Shown: piece by piece, positions 17,529 through 25,078 of the stretch
Position numbering within the stretch: the first letter of the stretch is position 1
Layout of the letters: each line of letters opens with the position of its first letter
Source of the DNA: G963422745 sp965214285
Lineage (GTDB): Bacteria; Actinomycetota; Acidimicrobiia; Acidimicrobiales; Aldehydirespiratoraceae
Length of the DNA stretch: 64,000 nucleotides
Direction: 5' to 3'
NCBI GenBank assembly: GCA_965214285.1
Contig: OZ243946.1
Span: 2,604,001 to 2,668,000 of the forward strand
The notes under the pieces: generated by a model
Told to the model about the DNA's origin: nothing
The model's input: the letters and a program-made list of their open reading frames with translations, nothing else
Databases searched by the model: none
Translations under genes and position numbers: made by a program

Positions 17529-18852
17529 GACTGTGATCGGAGCTGCGGGCTGCGATTCCCGCGAGGCTGCCTGCTGCCGCCCACCAGACCTGCGAGACTC
17601 CCTTGCCGAATGGGATAGTCGGTTCCCACATCGACGCCACCAAGCCTGCCAAGAGAACCACCATCAGCACTGCTGCGCCATCTCGCTCCGATCCGGGCCT
17701 GAGTCTGTCGCTGCAGATGCGCCGCCCGGCATACAGAGCACTGATCACCATGGCCATGAGCAGAATCGGAGCCAGGGGGCCGGTGTAGACTGCCCACTTC
17801 AGCCACAGATTGTGCGTCTCTGTCCGCTCGCCCACTGAATTGATCACCGTGAATTGCTTGAGGCCCTGACCGAACAAGACCTGGTCGTCCAGGACCTCCG
17901 CCGCGAGCACATAACCTGCAAGTCTCCTCGCCGAGGTGTTGTCGATCTTGCCGGCGATCTCAATTGGCTCGTCGGACCCGCCCAAGACGTCCAGGCCAAA
18001 ATAATCGGTGCATGAGTACTGAAGGCATCCTGCGCCGGCCGTGATCAGCAGCAGGATCAAGACGATGCCTAGCCAGCGCGAAAAGTTCAGCCAGGCCAGG
18101 GCCGCAATAGTCAACAGGCTGGCACTGAGACCGCCGAGGGACGTCGCCAGGATCTGATTGGCGATCAACACGACAGCCCAGACGACACCTAACCACCCTA
18201 AGCCGACAGGCCGCCGCGGCCGGGCCGAGGAAACCAACGCCGCGACTGGCAGGAACAGCGCCATCCCGATCGACCACTCGGTGCTGCCTATGCTGAAGCC
18301 CCCGTACAAGCTGTCGCTGTCGGGGGCGCCTTGCCACTTGCCGTCCGTTGCCCAGAGGTCTGTGCCCGGAAGCTCGTTGAGCATGGAGACGGCGGCGAGA
18401 GCACCGACGATGACGAAGGCACGGCAGAATATTCTCCACAGGTCCCTGCCGTCCATGGCCAGACAGTAGAAGCAGGCTACGACCAGCAAGTGTACGAGAA
18501 AATACCTCCCTAGATCGAGGGCTGCGTCTAATGAGGCGGTCCTTGCCAGTCCTGGAATCCAAAGCACCGCGAGGGCCAGGAAGCCCCAGAGGCCCAGCAA
18601 GCCCCTCGGAAAGAGGCGCCTGCGGGAAAACAGAGTCGGTCCCAGGACCATGCCGATCACGGTTGGGAACAGGATCCATTTGAGAATAGGCACCAGATCA
18701 TTCGGAAGACCCGGGAACCAGTGGATCGGACCTGACGCCAAGAGAACCGAGGCAAGCCATGCCGCAAGATTCCGCGAATAGGCAGCATGATCGCTGAAGA
18801 AGGACGCGTTGCCGATAGGGTGAGGATCTGCGACCCGGCTGGATCCGGTCAT
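17506..18852 (-). CDS. O-antigen ligase/polymerase-like membrane protein, paralog D
   Basis: A 448-residue polytopic protein, the first of the four polymerase-like genes in the operon. It has AWLASVLLASGPIHWFPG, RRLFPRGLLGLWGF, CFYCLAMDGRDLW, the loop motif GQGLKQ followed by THNLWLKWA (His347), and EPTIPFG...WWAAAGSLAG. It is the most diverged at the N-terminus (PWLL replaced by AWLA) but keeps every loop signature. The ATG overlaps the stop of the upstream glycosyltransferase gene (ATGA). Confidence 0.86.
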   Translation of the reverse strand: MTGSSRVADPHPIGNASFFSDHAAYSRNLAAWLASVLLASGPIHWFPGLPNDLVPILKWILFPTVIGMVLGPTLFSRRRLFPRGLLGLWGFLALAVLWIPGLARTASLDAALDLGRYFLVHLLVVACFYCLAMDGRDLWRIFCRAFVIVGALAAVSMLNELPGTDLWATDGKWQGAPDSDSLYGGFSIGSTEWSIGMALFLPVAALVSSARPRRPVGLGWLGVVWAVVLIANQILATSLGGLSASLLTIAALAWLNFSRWLGIVLILLLITAGAGCLQYSCTDYFGLDVLGGSDEPIEIAGKIDNTSARRLAGYVLAAEVLDDQVLFGQGLKQFTVINSVGERTETHNLWLKWAVYTGPLAPILLMAMVISALYAGRRICSDRLRPGSERDGAAVLMVVLLAGLVASMWEPTIPFGKGVSQVWWAAAGSLAGIAARSSDHSRAELRDA

Positions 18853-20147
18853 TCCGATTCTGAGATCGCTCTCAAGGCGGCAGCCAGCCCGGCAGGCGCA
18901 TCCCTATGCAGATAGAACTCGGGCGGCAGTTTCTGCATGTTCGTCCGCCAAGCCAGTACGTCGTCGGGAGCGATGACCGCCAATTCTGCTGCTGCGTGCC
19001 GCGGATCGATCTGATTAAGGACAATGCCGATTTGATGTTTCGCCACTCGTTTGCCGACGGTCGTACCGCCACGAACGACCAGAGGCGTGCCCAGCATGCA
19101 TGAGTCATGGTAGCGATTCGACACGGCAACGCTGGTGGGCAGCTCCGGCGAGACGGCGGCCAGTGACATGTCCACCCTGGAATGGAGTCGAGGCAAATCA
19201 TCGACCTGGCTGAAAGGACCCAGATACTCGACAGTCGGGTTCCGTTCGAGAAAATGCTCGAAGTCCCTGATGTTCGACGCGACGAAGCCAGCGATCACCA
19301 CCTCGAACTTGCTGCCAAATTCTCGGCACAGGTGCTCGATGAGCTCAAGCGACCATCTATCTCGGATCTGGGCGAACCAGCCGATCCTGATCGGCCGCGC
19401 CGGCGGCGGAGCGTCTTTATCGTCTTTGGGCTCGTCCGGCGCATCAGCAGACCAGCGCTGCCAGGCGTCGGCCCGAGACTGCTCGACCCTGTTCTCGAGG
19501 ACAAAGACGGGCACGTCCAGCTTCAGCCAGTCCCGGTAATAGAATGCAGCGTCGGGTGAGGTCAGTAGCAGCAGCCGGCAGCGGGCCTCGATGAGCCTGT
19601 CGATCTTGCGAACGGCCCTCGCCCTCAGACCTGGCAGAACCGCCAGCTTCTCGATGTCGGCCACGTAGCGCACTACAGGCTTGCTCAGCCTGTATCCTGC
19701 TATATGGGCAACGGAGGCAACGTCGGCACCGTCCACAAGGACCAGTTCATTGCGCCCGATCGCCCTCCGTATCCTCAGCAAGTTGCGAGCCATGGACGGA
19801 ATCCGTCTGTAGTAGGAGCTGTTGCGAACGCTGCCAAGGTCTGTGTTCTGACCTGCCGGCGAACGGACAGGCGGGTGCCCTCGAAGGTAGCCCATGGTCT
19901 CGACTTCAATTCCCTGGCTTGTCAGCATCTCGACGAGGCGGACGGTGGAGGGATGCCATAGGCGGTTGGACAAGACGAGGAGCTTCAAGGTGCTGTACCT
20001 CATGCGCCATGCCGGGTCATGATGGTAGTCCAGGTCGATGACCTCGGAGGGCAAGCCGGCCATCGCAGAGTGCCTGACCGTGAGCAAGCGTGCGCTCAGA
20101 CCCGTCATCGGAACAGCGCCGGTCCGGGCACCGGGAAGCCGCGCCAT
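18849..20147 (-). CDS. Glycosyltransferase (GT4-like), paralog 2
   Basis: A GT-B type glycosyltransferase, first gene of the minus-strand glycan operon. The core aligns with the glycosyltransferase at 13646 from MRYSTLKLLVLSNRLWHPS onward. The true start may therefore be ATG 20003 (384 residues) rather than the upstream ATG at 20147 (432 residues); neither has a strong ribosome site. Shared segments are LLLLTSPDAAFYYRDWLKL, VFVLENRVEQ and IGWFAQIRDRWSLELIEHL. It diverges from the epimerase gene, with a C10 tract between the two starts. Its stop overlaps the first polymerase gene. Sugar specificity unknown. Confidence 0.84.
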   Translation of the reverse strand: MARLPGARTGAVPMTGLSARLLTVRHSAMAGLPSEVIDLDYHHDPAWRMRYSTLKLLVLSNRLWHPSTVRLVEMLTSQGIEVETMGYLRGHPPVRSPAGQNTDLGSVRNSSYYRRIPSMARNLLRIRRAIGRNELVLVDGADVASVAHIAGYRLSKPVVRYVADIEKLAVLPGLRARAVRKIDRLIEARCRLLLLTSPDAAFYYRDWLKLDVPVFVLENRVEQSRADAWQRWSADAPDEPKDDKDAPPPARPIRIGWFAQIRDRWSLELIEHLCREFGSKFEVVIAGFVASNIRDFEHFLERNPTVEYLGPFSQVDDLPRLHSRVDMSLAAVSPELPTSVAVSNRYHDSCMLGTPLVVRGGTTVGKRVAKHQIGIVLNQIDPRHAAAELAVIAPDDVLAWRTNMQKLPPEFYLHRDAPAGLAAALRAISESE

Positions 20148-20156
20148 CGGCCGCCT

Positions 20157-20190
20157 GTGACAGTGGACCCCCCCCCCGCAGCGATAGAGT
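20157..20190 (+). promoter_or_regulatory. Candidate promoter of the 2-epimerase gene with C10 in the spacer
   Basis: TAGAGT at 20185-20190 sits 10 bases before the ATG at 20201, matching other near-leaderless starts in this window. GTGACA at 20157-20162 is the nearest -35-like hexamer. The 22-base spacer is longer than the usual 17-18, and the C10 tract lies inside it. Confidence 0.4.
20168..20177. repeat. C10 homopolymer between divergent glycan operons
   Basis: Ten consecutive C lie between the divergent glycosyltransferase gene and the 2-epimerase gene at 20201. The tract falls between a -35-like GTGACA (20157-20162) and a -10-like TAGAGT (20185-20190), leaving a 22-base spacer. Confidence 0.85.
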
Positions 20191-20200
20191 GGCCGCGGCC

Positions 20201-21316
20201 ATGCGCATCCTGTCCGTGATCGGCACTCGTCCCGAAGCCATCAAGATGGGCGTCCTCGTCCAGCACCTGAACGCTGTCGACGGCGTCGACCACATGCTCT
20301 GCGTCACCGCCCAGCACCGCGAGATGCTGGACTCGGCGCTGCGGCTGATGCGCCTGCAGCCCGACTGCGACCTCGACGTGATGGTCCCCGGCCAGCAGCC
20401 CAGCGATGTGGCCGGCGCGGTCATGGCGGGGCTGGCCGATCTCCTCGACCGCACCCGGCCCGACCGGATGCTGGTCCAGGGCGACACCACCACCGCTTTC
20501 GCGGCTGCGCTCACGGGGTTCTACGCCGGGATTCCCACGGGCCACGTGGAGGCAGGGCTGCGCACCAGCGACCCGCTGGTGCCCTGGCCCGAGGAGATGA
20601 ACCGGCGCCTCACCGACACGATCTGCGACCGCAACTACGCCCCGACGGAGCGGGCACGGCGCAATCTGCTCGCCGAGGGCGTGCCCGACCACGCCATCGC
20701 CGTCACCGGCAACACCGTCGTGGACGCCCTGCTTCAAGTGGCGGAGCGACTGCGAAACGAGCCCGGGCTCGCCGAGCGCGCCCAGGCAGCGCTGCCCGAG
20801 CTCGATCCCCAGCGGCGCCTGCTGCTGGTCACCGCCCACCGGCGCGAGAGCTTCGGCGCCGGCTTCGATCAGATCTGCGCTGCTCTCGTGAAGCTGGCCC
20901 AACGCGCCGACGTCCAGATCGTGTTCCCCGTGCATCTCAACCCGGCGATTCAAGAGGCGGTCGACCGCCGGCTTGCAGGCACGCCCCGCATCCTGCTGCT
21001 CCCCCCGTTGGACTACCTGTCTTTCGTGCACCTGATGACGCTATCTCACCTGATACTAACCGACTCCGGCGGCATCCAGGAGGAAGCGCCTTCGCTGGGC
21101 AAGCCCGTGCTTGTCATGCGCGACGTGACCGAGCGCCCCGAGGCGATCGAGGCCGGCACGGCGCAGCTCGTGGGCACCGACGCCGAGACCATCTCGGGGG
21201 CTGCGGCCCGGCTGCTCGACGACGACCAGGCGCATGCGGCGATGGCGCGTCGGCACAATCCCTACGGCGACGGCCGCGCCAGCGAGCGCATCGCTGCCGA
21301 CCTGACCGGCGGCTGA
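20201..21316 (+). CDS. wecB: UDP-N-acetylglucosamine 2-epimerase (non-hydrolysing)
   Basis: A 371-residue cytoplasmic enzyme that interconverts UDP-GlcNAc and UDP-ManNAc. The start at ATG 20201 gives the classic N-terminus MRILSVIGTRPEAIKM. Other family motifs are VQGDTTTAFA, GHVEAGLRT, PWPEEMNRRLTD, VTGNTVVDAL, THRRESFG-like TAHRRESFGAG, and LTDSGGIQEEAPSLGKPVL. Length is normal. It is followed one base later by a UDP-ManNAc dehydrogenase gene, so the pair should supply UDP-ManNAcA for surface glycan synthesis. A longer in-frame start at 20090 would translate through the C10 tract and is unlikely. Confidence 0.95.
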   Translation: MRILSVIGTRPEAIKMGVLVQHLNAVDGVDHMLCVTAQHREMLDSALRLMRLQPDCDLDVMVPGQQPSDVAGAVMAGLADLLDRTRPDRMLVQGDTTTAFAAALTGFYAGIPTGHVEAGLRTSDPLVPWPEEMNRRLTDTICDRNYAPTERARRNLLAEGVPDHAIAVTGNTVVDALLQVAERLRNEPGLAERAQAALPELDPQRRLLLVTAHRRESFGAGFDQICAALVKLAQRADVQIVFPVHLNPAIQEAVDRRLAGTPRILLLPPLDYLSFVHLMTLSHLILTDSGGIQEEAPSLGKPVLVMRDVTERPEAIEAGTAQLVGTDAETISGAAARLLDDDQAHAAMARRHNPYGDGRASERIAADLTGG

Positions 21317-21317
21317 G

Positions 21318-22673
21318 ATGGGAGAATCTGCCGAGATGGACGAGACGGCGGCGACGGCCGAGCCTGACGAGACGGCGGCGACGGCCGAGCCTGACGAGAC
21401 GGCTGAGGTGCCCCGGAGCGTCTGCGTCGTCGGGCTGGGCCACGTCGGCCTGTCCACCGCCGCAATGCTCGCCGACTCCGGGCTGGCGGTACACGGCTTC
21501 GACGTAGACGAGGCGCGCCTGGCCGCCGTCAGGTCAGGCCACGCCCCGGCCGACATGGGCGAACTCGAGGCTCTCGTGGCCAAGGCCGTCGGGGCAGGCC
21601 GGCTGACGGCAGGCCGTGCGCCCGCAGCAGCCGACGCCTTCATCATCGCCGTGCCCACACCCACGATGCACGGCAACCGACCCGATCTCGGCTACGTCCG
21701 CTCTGCCGTGGATCAGATCGCGCGCGTGCTCGACAAAGGCAACCTCGTGGTGCTGGAGTCGACTACGCCGGTCAGCACCACCGAGCAGGTTTGCGACTGG
21801 CTGGCTGCAGCCCGGCCCGACCTGTCCATGCCTCACAGCATCGGCGAGGCGAGCGACATCCGAGTCGCCTACTGCCCCGAGAGGGCCAATCCGGGCCGCA
21901 TGCTCGAAGAGCTGGTGCACAACGACCGCATCATCGGGGGTGTCACGCCGGCATGCGCCGCCGAGGCCGCAGCGCTGTATCGGAGCTTCGCCGGCGGGAC
22001 TTGCCACCTGACCACAGCGCGCACTGCTGAGCTGACCAAGCTGACCGAGAACGCCTTCCGGGACGTCAATATCGCCTTCGCCAACGAGATGTCGATGGTG
22101 TGCCAGGCCCTCGGCGTGGACCCCTGGGAGATGATCGGGCTCGCCAATCAGCACCCCAGGGTGGACATCCTGCAGCCGGGGCCGGGCGTGGGAGGCCACT
22201 GCATTCCCATCGACCCCTGGTTCATCGCCGACTCCGAGCAGCGGCTGACCCCGCTCATCCGGGCAGCCCGTCATGTCAACGATGCCAAGCAGAGCTGGGT
22301 CGCATCGGAGATCATCAGCCGCTGCGAGGGGATCGAGTCGCCTGTGGTGGCCTGCCTGGGACTGTCCTACAAGGCAGACGTGGCGGATCTGCGAGGGAGT
22401 CCGGCGGTGGCCGTGGTGCGGCAGCTGCAGAAATCGCTGCCCGGCCGATTCCTGGTAGTCGAGCCCCACTTGTCGACCCTGCCCGCCGAGCTCGCCGAGC
22501 ACCCCAAAACCGAGCTGACCAATGCCGCTACCGCCATAGGCGCTGCTGATATGGTGGCCCTGCTGACAGATCACACAGAGTTCCGCAGCGTCAATCGTCA
22601 ACAGCTGACGAGAAAGCTCTTGGTAGATCCCCGTGGCTTCTGGGCAAGGACAACACAGGCGTCGCAGACCTGA
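21318..22673 (+). CDS. wecC: UDP-N-acetyl-D-mannosamine dehydrogenase (UDP-glucose/GDP-mannose DH family)
   Basis: A 451-residue NAD-dependent dehydrogenase that would oxidise UDP-ManNAc to UDP-ManNAcA. The Rossmann motif VVGLGHVGLSTAAMLA starts near residue 38, the catalytic Cys295 is in GVGGHCIPIDPWF, and the C-terminal UDP-binding domain begins around residue 340. The substrate is inferred from the adjacent 2-epimerase gene; UDP-GlcNAc or UDP-Glc cannot be excluded. The first 35 residues are an acidic extension built from an in-frame 27-base tandem repeat (DETAATAEP). ATG 21336 is an alternative start. Only one base separates it from the epimerase stop. Confidence 0.9.
   Translation: MGESAEMDETAATAEPDETAATAEPDETAEVPRSVCVVGLGHVGLSTAAMLADSGLAVHGFDVDEARLAAVRSGHAPADMGELEALVAKAVGAGRLTAGRAPAAADAFIIAVPTPTMHGNRPDLGYVRSAVDQIARVLDKGNLVVLESTTPVSTTEQVCDWLAAARPDLSMPHSIGEASDIRVAYCPERANPGRMLEELVHNDRIIGGVTPACAAEAAALYRSFAGGTCHLTTARTAELTKLTENAFRDVNIAFANEMSMVCQALGVDPWEMIGLANQHPRVDILQPGPGVGGHCIPIDPWFIADSEQRLTPLIRAARHVNDAKQSWVASEIISRCEGIESPVVACLGLSYKADVADLRGSPAVAVVRQLQKSLPGRFLVVEPHLSTLPAELAEHPKTELTNAATAIGAADMVALLTDHTEFRSVNRQQLTRKLLVDPRGFWARTTQASQT
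21339..21407 (+). repeat. 27-base in-frame tandem repeat at the 5' end of wecC
   Basis: Two identical 27-base units at 21339-21365 and 21366-21392, each encoding DETAATAEP, are followed by a partial third copy (DETAE). The repeats lengthen the N-terminus ahead of the Rossmann fold. Confidence 0.9.
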
Positions 22674-22784
22674 GGCGAGTTCGGACGGCGCGCAGGCTGC
22701 GCCGAGCCCGCTGAGAGAGGCCGGGCCGGGGGCAGCAGGGCGAACCGCCGAGCCCGGCGGTCTCGCCGCCGCCCAGCGCCGACC

Positions 22785-24047
22785 ATGAGAATCACCTTCC
22801 TCACCCTGAACTTCCCTCCCGAGATTGGGGCGACCTCCACCCGACTCGATGCCCTCACTGCAGGGCTGGCGGCCGGCGGCCACGAGGTGAGCGTGATCAC
22901 GGCCATGCCCAACTATCCCTCGGGCAGGATCTTCGACGGCTACCGGCTCCGTCTTCGCTCACGGGAGAAGCACGGGGGCGTGCTGGTGATGCGCTCGGCG
23001 ATCTACGCCTCGCGTTCCACCCGCGCCTTCCCGCGACTGCTAGGCCAGACGTCCTTCGCCGTGTCGTGCCTGCTGCAGATCGGGAGGCTACGCAAGCAGG
23101 ACATCCTCGTGATCGAGAGCCCTCCCCTGTTGCTGGTGCCTGCGGGGCTCGTGCTCGGGCACTTGGCGAGAGCAAAGATCGTCATGAACGTCTCTGACAT
23201 CTGGCCGGATCTGCCGCTGCGCGTGGGCTATCGACTGGGCAGGCTCTCGCTTGGGGTGATGCGCCTGCTCGAGCGCACGGGCTATCGCCTGTCGAAGGCG
23301 GTGACGACCACCACCCCGGCCTCGGCGGCCAACATCGAACGGCGCTTCGGGGGCGTGAAGACCGCGGTCATCAGCAACGGCGTGGATCTGGACCTGTTCC
23401 GCCCTGAGGCCCGCAGCGCGCAAGTGCGATCGTCGCTGGGCGCCGGGCCCGACGACTTCCTCATCGGCTACTGCGGGCTGCACGGCCTCTTCCAGGGACT
23501 GGAGCTGGTCGTCGATGCGGCCGTCAAGCTGCGCGATCACCCCCGCATCAAGTTTGTGCTGGTCGGCGACGGCCCCACCAAGGGCCGCATCGTGCAACTC
23601 GCCGAGGACCACGGGCTGACCAACATCCGCTTCTCCGATGCGGTTCCGTCCTCGGAGATCCCGGCCATTCTCGCTTCCTGCGATGCAGGCGTAGTGCCTC
23701 TAATCGCCGAGTTGCCCGAGACCATCCCGTCCAAGCTCTTCGAGATCCTCGCTTCGGGCATTCCGGCGGTCGTGACCGCCCGCAGCGAAGGCGCTGCGCT
23801 CGTGGAGCGCTTCAAGACGGGGCGGACCTTCTCGCCTGGTGACCGGGACGCCCTCGTCGCCGCGCTCGAGGATCTGGCCGACGGCGACTACGACCGCGCC
23901 GAGCTGGCTCGCTCCTGCAGGAACGCCGCTGGGCGCTTCGACCGCAAGGCAGTCGTCGCTGAGGCCGAGCGCATCTTCCGCTCTGTCGCCGACGGCGAGC
24001 CCCTACCGTCGCTGCCCTCTGATCCCTGGGGACCCCCCCCCCGCTGA
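22785..24047 (+). CDS. Glycosyltransferase family 4 (WbuB-like)
   Basis: A 420-residue GT-B glycosyltransferase of the GT4 family, resembling WbuB-type transferases from O-antigen loci. It begins MRITFLTLNFPPEIGATSTR and continues with AMPNYPSGRIFDGYR, the hydrophobic patch QDILVIESPPLLLVPAGL, and NVSDIWPDLPL. The C-terminal domain has VISNGVDLDLFRP, GYCGLHGLFQGLE and the acidic EX7E-like region near LPETIPSKLFEILASGIP. It follows wecB-wecC and probably adds an amino sugar to the lipid-linked unit. The extreme C-terminus (WGPPPR) is encoded by a C10 tract, so its tail would change with tract length. Confidence 0.92.
   Translation: MRITFLTLNFPPEIGATSTRLDALTAGLAAGGHEVSVITAMPNYPSGRIFDGYRLRLRSREKHGGVLVMRSAIYASRSTRAFPRLLGQTSFAVSCLLQIGRLRKQDILVIESPPLLLVPAGLVLGHLARAKIVMNVSDIWPDLPLRVGYRLGRLSLGVMRLLERTGYRLSKAVTTTTPASAANIERRFGGVKTAVISNGVDLDLFRPEARSAQVRSSLGAGPDDFLIGYCGLHGLFQGLELVVDAAVKLRDHPRIKFVLVGDGPTKGRIVQLAEDHGLTNIRFSDAVPSSEIPAILASCDAGVVPLIAELPETIPSKLFEILASGIPAVVTARSEGAALVERFKTGRTFSPGDRDALVAALEDLADGDYDRAELARSCRNAAGRFDRKAVVAEAERIFRSVADGEPLPSLPSDPWGPPPR
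24033..24042. repeat. C10 homopolymer at the 3' end of the GT4 gene
   Basis: Ten consecutive C encode the Pro residues just before the stop at 24045. One extra C would add about 7 residues; one fewer would add a Gly/Glu-rich tail of about 30 residues overlapping the convergent gene. Confidence 0.85.
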
Positions 24048-24084
24048 TCTCCGGGAAGCGGTAGACCAGGGACGCGGGGGAGGC

Positions 24085-24990
24085 TCAGAACCAGAGCCGG
24101 GCGGTGTTGGCCCCGAGGATCGCATCTGCGTCGGCTGAGCGCAGATGGGCGGTCGCTTGGCGGGCCTGCCCGGCCAGTCGCCCGTAGCTGCGGTCGCGGA
24201 CCTGGGGGTGATCCGAGCCCCAGGCGATCCGCTGCGAGCCGAACAACGCCAGCAGAGCGTCGACGACGGCTGACGGCGGGCCCGAGGCGCGGTCGAAAGC
24301 GACGCTGCTGAGCTTGACCACGATGTTGTCGTGGGCCGCCATGGCAGCGACGGCGTCGCTGTCGGCGATCACGTCGACGAAGCCGACGTGATCCAGGGCG
24401 ATCTCGGTGTCCGCGAAGGCATCGGCGAGCCGGCCCAGCGCCGCGAGCTCGCCGGGCAGACAGCACACCGACGGCGTGATGCCCGCCGCCGCGCAGTCCG
24501 CGACCAGGCCGAGCCCGCGGGGGCCGTCGAGCCAGGACTGCTCGGGCTGAGGCACCGAGAACAGGCGCAGGCCCGCCACTCCGGCCGGCACAGGGCCCTC
24601 AGGCTCTCCCCCGCCTCCCTCTCCCCCGCCTCCGGCTGCTGCCACTGCGACGAAGGCGTCTCCGGCCGCGGCGGCTGCCTCGCGGACCACACGCGGATCG
24701 AAGCCATGCGCGCCCACGGCCTGCACCAGCACGCCGCCGTCCACGCCGGCAGCGAGCACCCTTGCGGTCACCGCAGGCCACGACGCGTCGATGCCGCTCC
24801 ACCAGGCGCCGGCGGGGTTGGCGGTCGCGTCGTCGGCGCCCACGGCGGCTGTGTCGACCACATGCAGATGGGAATCGAGCAGCTCAGGGCTCCCTGTCGA
24901 ACCGGTGCAGCAGCGAACCGTAGCGCTGCCCGCTGACAGACACAGCGTCGCCCGCCGGCCAGCGTCGTCCTGCTCTGCTCTCGCTGCCAC
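24085..24990 (-). CDS. Amidohydrolase family 2 (TIM-barrel metal-dependent hydrolase)
   Basis: A protein of about 270-301 residues of the amidohydrolase_2 type. The N-terminal metal motif LLDSHLHVVD is followed by DHVGFVDV in the middle and IAWGSDHPQV near the end, all typical of the fold. The GTG at 24990 gives 301 residues; the family normally begins just before DSHLHVVD, so the first 35 residues may be untranslated. A Gly/Ala/Glu-rich loop (AAAGGGGEGGGGEPEG) around 115-130 is unusual. It is convergent with the GT4 gene and divergent from the P450 gene. Substrate unknown; lactonase or decarboxylase activities are both possible. Confidence 0.85.
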   Translation of the reverse strand: MAARAEQDDAGRRATLCLSAGSATVRCCTGSTGSPELLDSHLHVVDTAAVGADDATANPAGAWWSGIDASWPAVTARVLAAGVDGGVLVQAVGAHGFDPRVVREAAAAAGDAFVAVAAAGGGGEGGGGEPEGPVPAGVAGLRLFSVPQPEQSWLDGPRGLGLVADCAAAGITPSVCCLPGELAALGRLADAFADTEIALDHVGFVDVIADSDAVAAMAAHDNIVVKLSSVAFDRASGPPSAVVDALLALFGSQRIAWGSDHPQVRDRSYGRLAGQARQATAHLRSADADAILGANTARLWF

Positions 24991-25078
24991 AGGGCAGGCC
25001 GCCGGCTGCTCGGTCCGCTGCTGCTCGCGAGCTGCCGCCGATCTGACCGGGCCGGGCTACTGCCTCTACTCTTCGGGC

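Noticed and set aside
20090..20200. Longer N-terminus for the 2-epimerase through the C10 tract
   Set aside because: The family starts at MRILSVIGTRPE; the extra residues have no match and would be antisense to the divergent glycosyltransferase.
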